Program-made: the position numbers and the translations under genes
Part shown: in pieces, positions 17,862-26,356 of the stretch
Layout of the letters: every line of letters starts with the position of its first letter
Position numbering within the stretch: position 1 is the first letter of the stretch
The notes under the pieces: model-generated
What the model saw: the letters and a program-made list of their open reading frames with translations, nothing else
What the model was told of the DNA's origin: nothing
Databases searched by the model: none
Origin: Pelomonas sp. Root1217
GTDB lineage: Bacteria > Pseudomonadota > Gammaproteobacteria > Burkholderiales > Burkholderiaceae_C
Length of the DNA: 64,000 bases
Assembly: GCF_001425705.1 (NCBI RefSeq)
Contig: NZ_LMDC01000028.1
Location: 496,946 to 560,945, forward strand
Reading direction: 5' to 3'

Positions 17862-19171
17862 CAGCCCACCTCGGCCATGACCATGGGCGTGGCGGCGATG
17901 TCGGCGTCGCCCAGCGAGCAAGCCGCCAGATAGGACGCGATGGCACGGTCGGCCGCAGCGTCGTCGGCCGCGTGGATCAGCGCCAGCGGCTCGCCAGCGG
18001 CGACACGCGTACCGAGCGGCTTCACTTCGGAGAAGCCGACGCGCATGTCGATGCCGTCCCCCGCCTTGCGGCGGCCGCCGCCCAGCTCGACGATGGCCAC
18101 GCCGAGGTCGCGGGTCGACATCGTCGTGATGACGCCAGCCCGCGGTGCGGCCACCGGCTTCACGACGGGCGCGGCGACCAGGTAGATGTCGGGCCGCTCC
18201 ATCAGATCGGCCGGGCCACCCAGTGCGACGACCATCTTGGCGAACTTCTCGGCAGCGGCGCCAGAGTCCAGCGCGGCCTGCAGCTTCACGCGCGCGGCGG
18301 TGGTGCTGGCAGCCAGCCCGCCCAGCACCAGCATCTCGGCGCACAGCGCCAACGTGACTTCATGCAGACGAGGTTCGCGGACCTCGCCCTTCAGGTAGCG
18401 GATGGTCTCGATGACTTCCAGCGAGTTGCCGACATCGGTGCCCAGGATCTGGTTCATGTCGGTGATCAGCGCGCGCGTCTTCAGGCCCGCGCCACTTGCG
18501 ACCGCGACGATGCTCTCGGCCAGTTCCTTCGCGAACTCGGGCGTGGAGGCGAAGGCGCCATTGCCGCACTTGATGTCCATCGCCAGGCCTTCGAGGCCGG
18601 CAGCGAGCTTCTTGGACAAGATGCTGGCGGTGATCAGCGGAACGCTCTCAACGGTGGCCGTGACGTCGCGCGTCGCATAAAAGCGTTTGTCGGCGGGTGC
18701 AAGATCGGCTGTTTGGCCAATGATGGCGCAGCCCAGTGAGCGCACGATCTGGTCGAAGCGCGCCGGCTCGGGCGTCGTCGTGTAGCCCGGGATGGCCTCG
18801 AGCTTGTCGACCGTGCCGCCGGTGTGGCCCAGGCCCCGGCCGGCAATCATCGGCACATAACCACCGCATGCCGCCACCATGGGCGCCAGCATCAGGCTGA
18901 CCTTGTCGCCCACGCCGCCGCTGCTGTGCTTGTCCAGCACCGGGCCGGGCATGTCGGGCCAGCGCATGACGCGGCCGGAGTTCATCATGGCGCGGGTCAG
19001 CAGCACGGCTTCGTCGCGGCCCATGCCCTTCAGGAACACGGCCATGCCGAGGGCGGCCACCTGGCCTTCACTCCAGGAGTTGTGCGTCAGGCCGTCGACG
19101 AAGTTCTGGATTTGCGCTTCGTTGAGCGCGAGGCCGTCGCGCTTGGCGCGGATGATTTCTTGGGCAAGCAT
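17861..19171 (-). CDS. deoA: Thymidine phosphorylase
   Basis: A 436-residue enzyme that splits thymidine and deoxyuridine with phosphate to base and deoxyribose 1-phosphate. The family signature [14 protein letters not shown] and the phosphate-binding loop are intact, with [19 protein letters not shown] following, and the C-terminal PYNP domain is full length ([21 protein letters not shown]). Its product feeds DeoC after isomerisation. It is separated from deoC by a 157-base gap with a long inverted repeat and is coupled to trmB by TGATG. Confidence 0.95.
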   Translation of the reverse strand: MLAQEIIRAKRDGLALNEAQIQNFVDGLTHNSWSEGQVAALGMAVFLKGMGRDEAVLLTRAMMNSGRVMRWPDMPGPVLDKHSSGGVGDKVSLMLAPMVAACGGYVPMIAGRGLGHTGGTVDKLEAIPGYTTTPEPARFDQIVRSLGCAIIGQTADLAPADKRFYATRDVTATVESVPLITASILSKKLAAGLEGLAMDIKCGNGAFASTPEFAKELAESIVAVASGAGLKTRALITDMNQILGTDVGNSLEVIETIRYLKGEVREPRLHEVTLALCAEMLVLGGLAASTTAARVKLQAALDSGAAAEKFAKMVVALGGPADLMERPDIYLVAAPVVKPVAAPRAGVITTMSTRDLGVAIVELGGGRRKAGDGIDMRVGFSEVKPLGTRVAAGEPLALIHAADDAAADRAIASYLAACSLGDADIAATPMVMAEVG

Positions 19172-19202
19172 AGGGGCTTGGTAATGCTACGGGAATCGAT
19201 GC

Positions 19203-19302
19203 GAGAGGGTCTGCGCGGGTGCAGGGCTAGGCGTGCGACGCCGCCTGGGCTCGTGCCCAGGCAAGGCGCGCAACGACGGCATGCGCCCGCGCAGACCCTC
19301 TC
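19203..19302. repeat. 100-base dumbbell inverted repeat between deoC and deoA
   Basis: The 17-base arms GAGAGGGTCTGCGCGGG (19203-19219) and its exact complement (19286-19302) enclose a second perfect 8-base hairpin GCCTGGGC-TCGT-GCCCAGGC (19243-19262). The half-lengths on both sides of the centre are equal (48 bases), so the whole element folds as one symmetric long hairpin with an internal unpaired region. It lies inside the nucleoside operon with no T-run, so it may be a mobile palindromic repeat or an RNA-stability element. Confidence 0.7.
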
Positions 19303-19328
19303 CCGAAGGGTTGTCACTCAAAAGCCCC

Positions 19329-20093
19329 TCAGTACGCGGACGTTGTGGCCGCGGATGGGGCGCCGGAAAGTACGGCGTCGATGTCGGTGAGCAGGCCACT
19401 GGCGCCAAAGCGCAGGCGCTGCGGGTTGAGAGCGGCGGCGCCCAGGGCCGCTTCGGCCTGGGCGATATAGCCCGCGGCGTCGGCCACGGAGCGCACGCCC
19501 CCCGAGGCCTTGAAGCCGGCAGCGGACAGGCCGCTTGCGGCGATTTCCTTCAGCATCACGGCGGCAGCCTCGGGCGTGGCGCCGACCTTGGTCTTGCCGG
19601 TGCTCGTCTTGACGAAGTCGGCACCGGCCGCCAACGCCAGGCGCGTTGCCTGGGCGATGCGCTCGGGCGTGGCCAGTTCGCCGGACTCGATGATGACCTT
19701 GAGCGTCAACGGCCGGCTGGCGAAGCGGACTTCGGACAGGAACTCGCTCACCTCGGTGCTGTCACCGGCAATCAGCGCGCGGTACGGCAGCACGACGTCG
19801 ACCTCGTCGCCGCCCGCCTGCGCAATCTCCGTGACATCGGCCAGCGCGCGAGCCAGATCCAGCGCCCCATCGGGGAAGTTCGCGACTGCGGCAACCTTGA
19901 TGGAAGCCGGCAAGGCAGCGCGCGCCTGGGCGACGAAGCGGGGCCAGACGCAGACGGCTGCCACGGGTCCATGCGGCGACTGCGCGCGCCGGCACAGCGC
20001 ATCGACGTCGGCGGCCGTGTCGGCATCGTTCAAGCTGGTCAGATCCAGGCAGGCCAGCGCCGTGCGGGCCACCGCCTTCAGATCGGTGGTCAT
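19329..20093 (-). CDS. deoC: Deoxyribose-phosphate aldolase
   Basis: A 254-residue class I aldolase that converts deoxyribose 5-phosphate to acetaldehyde and glyceraldehyde 3-phosphate, the last step of deoxynucleoside breakdown. The Schiff-base lysine is in LTLKVIIESGEL, the partner lysine in FVKTSTGKTKVGAT, and the phosphate site is in KASGGVR. Length and motifs match the E. coli-type (class II sequence) group. The start ATG overlaps the purine nucleoside phosphorylase stop by four bases. Confidence 0.95.
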   Translation of the reverse strand: MTTDLKAVARTALACLDLTSLNDADTAADVDALCRRAQSPHGPVAAVCVWPRFVAQARAALPASIKVAAVANFPDGALDLARALADVTEIAQAGGDEVDVVLPYRALIAGDSTEVSEFLSEVRFASRPLTLKVIIESGELATPERIAQATRLALAAGADFVKTSTGKTKVGATPEAAAVMLKEIAASGLSAAGFKASGGVRSVADAAGYIAQAEAALGAAALNPQRLRFGASGLLTDIDAVLSGAPSAATTSAY

Positions 20094-20926
20094 AGCGTCA
20101 GCTCGGCAAAGCTCGCAACGAGGGCCGCGAGGAAGCTGGCGGCACGTTCGCCGGAGAGCTGGGCCTGCTTCAGCGTCAGATCGTGCGTCAGCGCCTCGGC
20201 GGACAGGCCGGCAGCCATGTTGGTCATCAGCGCGATGCCCATGACCTTGAGGCCGGCATGGCGGGCCAGGATGGTTTCGGGCACGGTGCTCATGCCGACG
20301 GCGTCGGCGCCCCAGGCGGCGAACATGCGGATCTCGGCGGCCGTCTCGAACTGCGGCCCGAGGGCCCAGCAGTAGGTGCCCTCGCCCAGCATCAGGTTCT
20401 CACGCTTGGCCAGGGCCAGCGCGTGCTTGCGCAGGTCGGCGTCGTAGGCGTTGACCATGTCGACGAAGCGGTGGCTGCCCTGTTCGCCGACGAGCGGGCT
20501 GCGCTGCGGCGCGTTGATGTGGTCGGCGATCAGCATCAGGCTGCCGGGCGGCATGTGGCCGCGCAGCGACCCGGAGGCATTGGTCTGCACGACCAGCTTC
20601 ACGCCCCAGCGCTTCAGGGAACGCAGCGCGCCGGCCATGCCGGTGCAGTCGCCGCTCTCGTAGGTGTGGGCGCGGCCGCGCAGGAAGATGACCCGCTGCG
20701 CGCCGATCTTGCCGACGACGATCTCGTTGACATGGCCCTCGACCTTGGGCTGCGGGAAGGCCGACAGCTCGGTGTAGGGCAGGTGCTCGGCGTCCTGCAC
20801 ATGGCTGACCGCGCCGGCCCAGCCGGAGCCGAGCACCACGGCGACCTCAGGGGCGTTGCCGAACAGGGATTGCAGCTTCTCGACGCTCGCGGCGATCGCG
20901 ACGTCGAGGTTCTTGTTGTCGATCAT
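20090..20926 (-). CDS. Purine nucleoside phosphorylase (trimeric type)
   Basis: A 278-residue phosphorylase that splits purine (deoxy)nucleosides with phosphate. Family features are the phosphate loop VVLGSGWAGAV, the FPQPKVEGHVNEIV and FLRGRAHTYES segments, TNASGSL, and EIRMFAAWGADAVGMSTVPE near residue 195, which is the nucleoside-binding signature of the PNP/MTAP (type II, trimeric) group. The start is ATG 20926, preceded by GAGGT; the longer frame upstream overlaps cdd and is discarded. XapA-like or PunA-like naming cannot be settled by eye. It sits nine bases after cdd and overlaps deoC. Confidence 0.92.
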   Translation of the reverse strand: MIDNKNLDVAIAASVEKLQSLFGNAPEVAVVLGSGWAGAVSHVQDAEHLPYTELSAFPQPKVEGHVNEIVVGKIGAQRVIFLRGRAHTYESGDCTGMAGALRSLKRWGVKLVVQTNASGSLRGHMPPGSLMLIADHINAPQRSPLVGEQGSHRFVDMVNAYDADLRKHALALAKRENLMLGEGTYCWALGPQFETAAEIRMFAAWGADAVGMSTVPETILARHAGLKVMGIALMTNMAAGLSAEALTHDLTLKQAQLSGERAASFLAALVASFAELTL

Positions 20927-20934
20927 GGGAAACC

Positions 20935-21351
20935 TCAGATGTGCAAGTGACTGGGCCCGAAGCTGTGGGGCAGCAGTTCGGCCAGGGTCCAGCGTTGGCG
21001 GATGCCGCCGGGATCGCCGGCAATGACGACGAGCTCTTCGGGCACGGAGAACTCGCGCAGCTTCTGCCGGCAGCCGCCGCAGGGGGTGATGATGTCCGGG
21101 CCGGGGCCGGTCACGAGCACCGCCCTCGCCTGCTTGCCACCGGCCATGATCATGGCCGTCAGCGCCGAAGGCTCGGCGCACCAGCCCTGCGGGTAGGACG
21201 CGTTCTCCATGTTGGCGCCCAGGTGGATGCGGCCCTGCTCGTCGAGGATGGCCGCGCCCACCTTGTATTTGGAGTAAGGCGAATGTGAGAAATCGCGCGC
21301 ACGCAGGGATTCGGCGAGCAGGCGGTTCAGCAGGTCTTGACTCAATTCCAT
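20935..21351 (-). CDS. cdd: Cytidine deaminase
   Basis: A 138-residue zinc deaminase converting cytidine and deoxycytidine to uridine forms. The zinc and catalytic residues are Cys58 and Glu60 in WCAEPSA and Cys91 and Cys94 in PCGGCRQ. This is the short homotetrameric type, not the longer E. coli dimer type. The start ATG 21351 is chosen because AAGGAG lies eight bases before it; a GTG at 21360 overlaps that ribosome site. It is the first enzyme gene after the nucleoside importer genes, separated by a hairpin-rich 240-base gap. Confidence 0.95.
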   Translation of the reverse strand: MELSQDLLNRLLAESLRARDFSHSPYSKYKVGAAILDEQGRIHLGANMENASYPQGWCAEPSALTAMIMAGGKQARAVLVTGPGPDIITPCGGCRQKLREFSVPEELVVIAGDPGGIRQRWTLAELLPHSFGPSHLHI

Positions 21352-21360
21352 CTCATTCAC

Positions 21361-21593
21361 TCCTTGCGGGCCGAGCGACGGGCCGCTGCCTAGCCGGCCC
21401 GCTCAGGCGATGTGCTTGCGGCTCGATGCCGAGAGCATCGCCGTCCCCGCGGGGGCTTCGGTCGGACACGACAAGTCCAGTGGACTGGTTGTGCCTACCG
21501 AAGAGCGGCCGCTCTGCCGGCTGCGCGGTCTGCAAGACCGACCAGACTCGCCCGCGTTCAGCGGCGAGAGGATGGGCGAGGGGCAGCTTCATC
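21361..21593. repeat. Hairpin cluster between importer and cdd
   Basis: This gene-free stretch contains several separate palindromes: GAGCG/CGCTC at 21373-21404, CTTCGGT/ACCGAAG at 21456-21503 around GTCCAGTGGAC, a 14-base perfect palindrome AGAGCGGCCGCTCT (21502-21515), and CGGTCT-GCA-AGACCG (21526-21540). It has no T-run and no coding signal. It looks like a dispersed intergenic element, or an RNA processing region that separates importer mRNA from enzyme mRNA. Confidence 0.55.
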
Positions 21594-22559
21594 TCAGCGC
21601 TCCTTCACGTACGGCTTGCCAAGCGCCTTGGGTGCGATCGCCGAGCCGATGAAGCCGGCGAGCAGCACGACGGTCAGGATATAGGGCAGCGCCTGAATCA
21701 GCTGCACGGGCACCTCGCCGACACCAGGGATTTGCACGCCCTGCATGCGGATGGCCACCGCATCCAGGAAGCCGAACAGCAGGCAGGCGCCCATGGTCGG
21801 CAGCGGCTTCCACTTGCCGAAGATCATCGCGGCCAGCGCAATGAAGCCGCGGCCAGCGGTCATGTTGGGCGAGAAGGACGCGTTCTGCGCCAGCGTCAGG
21901 TAGGAGCCTGCCAGGCCACAGAGCACGCCGTTCATCAGCAGCGCCTGGTAGCGCAGGCTTTGCACGGACATGCCGGCCGCCTCCACCATGGCTGGGTTCT
22001 CGCCGACCGCGCGCAGGCGCAGGCCCGGGCGGGTGCGCTCCAGGAAGAACCAGACGGCCGCCACCATCAGGAAGGCGACGTAGACCAGCACGTTGTGGCT
22101 GAGCAGGCCGTGGCCAAAGACCGAGGCGAACCAGTTGCCCGGCTGCGGCTCGGCAAAACCCCTGGCGAGAGCCGTCAGGCGCACGTCGGGGTCGATGGGC
22201 GGCGTCTGGCCGCCCTGCTGGAACCAGGCAATGCCCAGCACCACTGTGAGACCGGCGGCGATCATGTTCAGCGCGACGCCGGAGACGACCTGGTCGCCGC
22301 GGTTGGTCACGCAGGCGAAGCCGTGCAGCAGGGAGGCGACGCAGGCGACGGCAATGGCGGCCACCACGCCATAGGCGGTGGAATGCGTGACCGAGGCGGC
22401 CGCTGCGGCCGCAAAGGCGGCGAACAGCATCTTGCCTTCCAGGCCCAGGTCGACGACACCGGCGCGCTCGGACAGCACGCCCGCCATCGCGCACAGCAGC
22501 AGCGGCGCGCTGACGCGCAGTGTGGAGGCCAGCACCGAGGCGATCAGGACTTCATCCAT
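21594..22559 (-). CDS. Nucleoside ABC transporter permease (second)
   Basis: A 321-residue inner-membrane permease of the BPD_transp_2 family, as in NupQ/YufQ-type and BmpA-linked nucleoside importers. It has about nine hydrophobic spans and the family signature LSERAGVVDLGLEGKML near residue 30, with the conserved GRGFIALAAMIFGKW loop that meets the ATPase near residue 240. The start ATG 22559 overlaps the stop of the first permease in TGATG. An open frame runs further upstream but belongs to the other gene's complement frame. The neighbouring nucleoside enzymes define the likely substrate class. Confidence 0.92.
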   Translation of the reverse strand: MDEVLIASVLASTLRVSAPLLLCAMAGVLSERAGVVDLGLEGKMLFAAFAAAAAASVTHSTAYGVVAAIAVACVASLLHGFACVTNRGDQVVSGVALNMIAAGLTVVLGIAWFQQGGQTPPIDPDVRLTALARGFAEPQPGNWFASVFGHGLLSHNVLVYVAFLMVAAVWFFLERTRPGLRLRAVGENPAMVEAAGMSVQSLRYQALLMNGVLCGLAGSYLTLAQNASFSPNMTAGRGFIALAAMIFGKWKPLPTMGACLLFGFLDAVAIRMQGVQIPGVGEVPVQLIQALPYILTVVLLAGFIGSAIAPKALGKPYVKER

Positions 22560-23662
22560 CAGCGGCCTCCTTTCACCATGCCGTACAGGCGTGCGAACAG
22601 CGGTGCGCTGACCGTGGCCATGGCGCCCGAGAACAGCACGATCAGGCCCTGGGCCGTGACGACCATCTCGCGGCTGAAGCCCTGCAGCTCGAACGACACT
22701 TCGACGCCGCCCTGGTAGAGCACGCCGAACAGCAGCGAGGCCAGCACGATGCCGACCGGATGGTTGCGGCCCATCAGCGACACGGCGATGCCGGTGAAGC
22801 CGGCGCCGGCGACGAAGTCCAGCGTCAGCTTGCCCTGCACGCCCGAGATCTCGTTGATGCCCACCATGCCCGCCAGCGCGCCGGAAATGGCCATCGCGAC
22901 CAGCACCTGGGCGCGCGGGCGGATGCCGGCGTAGTGGGCGGCGCGCGGCGCGCTGCCGACGGCCCGCACCGCATAGCCGGCGGCGCTCTTCCACAGGAAC
23001 CAGCCCACCGCCACGCAGGCGATCAAGGCGATGACGAGGCTGAGGTTCAGCGGCGAGGACGGCAGCTCATAGCCCAGGGCCGCAGCCATCTGGTGCAGGG
23101 CCGGCATGCGGGCGCTTTCGGCGAACTCGGCGGACTCCACCGACATGCTGCCGGCCGGGCGCAGCCAGTTCACAAGCAGATAGCCGTTCAGCGCCGCGGC
23201 GAGGAAGTTGAACATGATGGTCGTGATGACGATGTGGCTGCCGCGCCAGGCCTGCAGATAGGCCGGCAGGGCCGCCCACAGCATGCCAAAGACGGCCGCG
23301 GCGACGACCAGCAGCGGCAGCATGACGACCGCCGGCAGCTTGGCGCCCAGCCACAGCGCGACCAGGGCCACGCCCACCCCGCCCAGCGTCGCCTGGCCCT
23401 CGCCGCCGATGTTGAACAGGCCGGCGTGGATGGCCACTGCCACGGCCAGGCCGGTGAAGATGAAGGTCGTCGCGTAGTACAGCGAATAGCCCAGGCCGCG
23501 CACGCTGCCCAGCGCCCCGTTGAGCAGCACGGTCAGCGCCTGCCAGGGGCTGTGGCCGATGACCATGACCACCAGGCCGGCAACGACCAGGGCGACGGCC
23601 AGGTTCCACAGCGGCAGCAGGCCGATGTCGATCCAGCGGGGGAGTTGGAGGGGCTGGCTCAT
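22559..23662 (-). CDS. Nucleoside ABC transporter permease (first)
   Basis: A 367-residue inner-membrane permease, BPD_transp_2 family, paired with the gene downstream. Signatures are HAGLFNIGGEGQATLGG near residue 90 and GAGFTGIAVSLMGRNHPVG near residue 300, the latter being the loop toward the ATPase. The start chosen is ATG 23662 (MSQPLQLPRW). Between this start and the ATPase stop lies a near-perfect palindromic repeat, so coupling to the ATPase gene is unlikely to be tight. About ten membrane spans are visible. Confidence 0.92.
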   Translation of the reverse strand: MSQPLQLPRWIDIGLLPLWNLAVALVVAGLVVMVIGHSPWQALTVLLNGALGSVRGLGYSLYYATTFIFTGLAVAVAIHAGLFNIGGEGQATLGGVGVALVALWLGAKLPAVVMLPLLVVAAAVFGMLWAALPAYLQAWRGSHIVITTIMFNFLAAALNGYLLVNWLRPAGSMSVESAEFAESARMPALHQMAAALGYELPSSPLNLSLVIALIACVAVGWFLWKSAAGYAVRAVGSAPRAAHYAGIRPRAQVLVAMAISGALAGMVGINEISGVQGKLTLDFVAGAGFTGIAVSLMGRNHPVGIVLASLLFGVLYQGGVEVSFELQGFSREMVVTAQGLIVLFSGAMATVSAPLFARLYGMVKGGR

Positions 23663-23679
23663 TGGTAGAAGACGAAAAG

Positions 23680-23753
23680 GCAACCACAGAGGCACGGAGG
23701 CACAGAGAAAAGCTCTGTGAATTCCCTCTGTGCCTCAGTGGCTCTGTGGTTGC
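23680..23753. repeat. 74-base palindromic repeat (CACAGAG type) inside the importer operon
   Basis: Two 28-base arms (23680-23707 and 23726-23753) are complementary at 26 positions and enclose an 18-base loop. The arms are built of GGCACAGAG-like units (GCAACCACAGAGGCAC and so on). The composition is A-rich and unlike the surrounding genes. Elements of this CACAGAG style are known as dispersed palindromes in many environmental bacteria. It lies between the ATPase stop and the permease start and may weaken or stabilise the polycistronic RNA. Confidence 0.85.
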
Positions 23754-23756
23754 ATT

Positions 23757-25286
23757 TCATGCGGCCGCCTGTTCCTGCGCTGCCATCAGCAAGCCAAGCC
23801 GACGCTCGTCGCAGTCTTCGATCGCCAGCTCGCCGGTGATGCGGCCGCAGTTCATGACGACGACACGGTCGGCCAGGGCGAGGATCTCATCCAGCTCGCT
23901 GCTGACCAGCAGCACCGCGCAGCCGGCGTCACGCAGCGCGCGCAGCTGGCCGTGGATGAATTCGATGGCGCCGATGTCGACACCACGGGTCGGCTGGCCC
24001 ACCAGCAGCACGGTCGGCTGCTCGCCGATCTCGCGGGCCAGGATGAGCTTCTGCTGGTTGCCGCCGGAAAACTTGCTGGAACCCAGGTTCTCGTCGCGCG
24101 GGCGCACGTCGAAGCGCTCCTGCATCGCGCGGGTCGCGTCACGCATCGCAGCGTGATCCATGGAAGCGCCCTTGCGGTATTTGGGCAGCCCCTGGTAGCC
24201 CAGCACGGCGGATTCCCAGGCGGGAAAGTTCATGACGAGACCGACCGCATGGCGGTCCTCCGGCACATGCGCAAGGCGCAGGGGACGGGCCTGCGCGGTG
24301 TCCAGCCAGGCCTCGGGCGTGAAGGACTTGCCGCCCAGTTCCATGCGGCCGCCCTCGGGCGCGCGCAGGCCGGACAGCACTTCGAGCAGCTCGCTCTGGC
24401 CGTTGCCCGAGACGCCGGCCACGCCGACGATCTCGCCGGCCTTCAGCGTCAGGCTCACGCCTTTCAACGCCGGCACGCCGTTGGCATGCTTGAGGCTCAG
24501 GTCCGAGGCTTGCAGGCGGACCTCGCCCGCATGCACTGCCAGGCCTTCGGGACGGCCGAGCGTCACCTTGCGGCCGACCATCGATTCGGCCAGTGCTTCC
24601 TCGCTCCACTCGGCGATGCCACGCGTCTCCACCACCTGCCCCGCGCGCATCACCGTGACGGCGCTGCACAGGCTCATGACTTCACGCAGCTTGTGCGTGA
24701 TGAGGATCAGCGTCGTGCCGCGTTCCTTCAACCGGCGCAGCGTGACGAAGAGCTGGTCGGTTTCCTGGGGCGTCAGCACGGCGGTGGGCTCGTCCAGGAT
24801 CAGCACCTTGGCGCCGCGGTACAGCGCTTTCAGGATTTCCAGCCGCTGCAGCTCGCCCACCGGCAGGTCGGCCACGACGGCGTCGAGCTGCACCGTCAGG
24901 CCGGTCTCCTGCATCAGCGTGTTGAGCTTCCTGCGCACTTCGGCCTTGGCCGGCGCCAGGAAGAAGCGCCCTTCGGCGCCCAGCATGATGTTTTCCAGGC
25001 AGGTCAGCGTGTCGACCAGCATGAAGTGCTGGTGGACCATGCCGATGCCCAGGCGGATCGCCTGCTGGGAATTGGCGATGTGGACCTGCTGGCCGTTGAC
25101 CTCGATATGGCCGGAGTCGGCGTGGTAGTAGCCATACAGGATGGCCATCAGCGTGCTCTTGCCCGCGCCGTTCTCGCCGACGAGGCCATGCACGCTGCCC
25201 GCGGCGATGTCGAAGGACACCTCGCGGTTGGCCTGCACGGCGCCGAAGCGCTTGGAGATGCCTTGAAGGCGTACCGCGGGCGTCAT
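23757..25286 (-). CDS. Nucleoside ABC transporter ATP-binding protein (two ATPase domains)
   Basis: A 509-residue tandem ATPase of the sugar/nucleoside type (as NupO/YufO). The first domain has a full Walker A (GENGAGKST) and Walker B (VLILDEPTAVL), but its signature is LPVGELQR instead of LSGGQ. The second has a degenerate Walker A (GVSGNGQSE, no lysine) with an intact signature FSGGNQQK. This complementary pattern is the norm for the family, giving one competent ATP site. It starts five bases after the binding-protein gene. Confidence 0.94.
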   Translation of the reverse strand: MTPAVRLQGISKRFGAVQANREVSFDIAAGSVHGLVGENGAGKSTLMAILYGYYHADSGHIEVNGQQVHIANSQQAIRLGIGMVHQHFMLVDTLTCLENIMLGAEGRFFLAPAKAEVRRKLNTLMQETGLTVQLDAVVADLPVGELQRLEILKALYRGAKVLILDEPTAVLTPQETDQLFVTLRRLKERGTTLILITHKLREVMSLCSAVTVMRAGQVVETRGIAEWSEEALAESMVGRKVTLGRPEGLAVHAGEVRLQASDLSLKHANGVPALKGVSLTLKAGEIVGVAGVSGNGQSELLEVLSGLRAPEGGRMELGGKSFTPEAWLDTAQARPLRLAHVPEDRHAVGLVMNFPAWESAVLGYQGLPKYRKGASMDHAAMRDATRAMQERFDVRPRDENLGSSKFSGGNQQKLILAREIGEQPTVLLVGQPTRGVDIGAIEFIHGQLRALRDAGCAVLLVSSELDEILALADRVVVMNCGRITGELAIEDCDERRLGLLMAAQEQAAA

Positions 25287-25291
25287 GCCGC

Positions 25292-26275
25292 TCAGAACTT
25301 ACAAGCGTTGTCCGCCATGTAGTCGGCGACCTTGACCTTGCCGGCAATGATGTCGGCCTTGATGGCTTCGACCTTGGCCTTTAGCGGCGGCGTGATGAGC
25401 TTGGCGTTGTTCTCGTCCAGCGCGTAATCCACGCCGCCTTCCTTCAGGCCCAGCACGCTGACGCCTGGCTTCCAGGCCTTCAGTACGTTGTAGACGGCCA
25501 CGTCCACGTGCTTGACCATGGAGGTCAGCATGGTGCCGGGCTGGATGTGGTTCTGGTTGCTGTCCACGCCGATGGCGAGCTTGCCGGCGTCCTTGGCCGC
25601 TTGATACACGCCCACGCCCGTGCCGCCGGCGGCGGCGAAGACGACGTCCGAGCCCTTGGCGAACTGGCTCTTGGCCAGTTCACCGCCGCGGGTGGGGTCG
25701 TTCCAGGCCGTGGAGGTGGTGCCCGTCATGTTGGCGAACACCTCGATCTTGGGATTGGTCGCCTTGGCGCCCTGCTCGTAGCCGCACTGGAACTTGCGGA
25801 TCAGCGGGATGTCCATGCCGCCGACGAAGCCGACCTTGTTGGTCTTGGTGACCAGGGCCGCCATGGCGCCGACGAGATAGCTGCCCTCGTGCTCCTTGAA
25901 CAGCAGGGACTGCACATTGGGCAGGTCGACCTTGGCGTCGATGATGGCGAACTGGGTCTTGGGGAAGTCCTTGGCCACCTGCTGCAGGGCCGACGCCTGG
26001 GCGAAGCCGATGCTGATGATGGGGCTGGCGCCCCGCTCGGCCATGCGTCGGATCGCCTGCACGCGCTGGGTGTCGTTGCTGATCTCGAATTCGAGATAGG
26101 TCTTGCCGGTCTCCTTCTTCCATTGCTCGGCGCCCTGGTAGCCGGCCTGATTGAAGGATTTGTCGAACTTGCCGCCCATGTCGAAGATCACCGCGGGCTG
26201 CTGGGCCTGGGCCATGGCCGATGCGACCACCAGGGTCAAGGCGGCAAGACGGGGCAGAGAGGTCGTCATGGGCAT
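25292..26275 (-). CDS. BMP-family nucleoside-binding lipoprotein-like periplasmic protein
   Basis: A 327-residue substrate-binding protein of the BMP/PnrA family (PF02608). A signal peptide runs to about residue 24 (ALTLVVASAMAQA) and no lipobox cysteine follows it, so it is probably a free periplasmic protein in this Gram-negative. Family features are DMGGKFDKSFNQAGYQGAEQ, GFVGGMDIPLIRKFQCGY and VDSNQNHIQPGTMLTSMVK. The start is uncertain: ATG 26275 or 26269 fit the signal peptide, while upstream starts at 26302 and 26314 are also open. It is the first gene of the importer operon. Confidence 0.9.
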   Translation of the reverse strand: MPMTTSLPRLAALTLVVASAMAQAQQPAVIFDMGGKFDKSFNQAGYQGAEQWKKETGKTYLEFEISNDTQRVQAIRRMAERGASPIISIGFAQASALQQVAKDFPKTQFAIIDAKVDLPNVQSLLFKEHEGSYLVGAMAALVTKTNKVGFVGGMDIPLIRKFQCGYEQGAKATNPKIEVFANMTGTTSTAWNDPTRGGELAKSQFAKGSDVVFAAAGGTGVGVYQAAKDAGKLAIGVDSNQNHIQPGTMLTSMVKHVDVAVYNVLKAWKPGVSVLGLKEGGVDYALDENNAKLITPPLKAKVEAIKADIIAGKVKVADYMADNACKF

Positions 26276-26356
26276 GAGGTGAGCAAGGCGAAAGGGGCGC
26301 ATTGTAGAAAACATCCCTCAAGTTTTACTGGGTAGGAAAATACGGATTCCCGCGGA

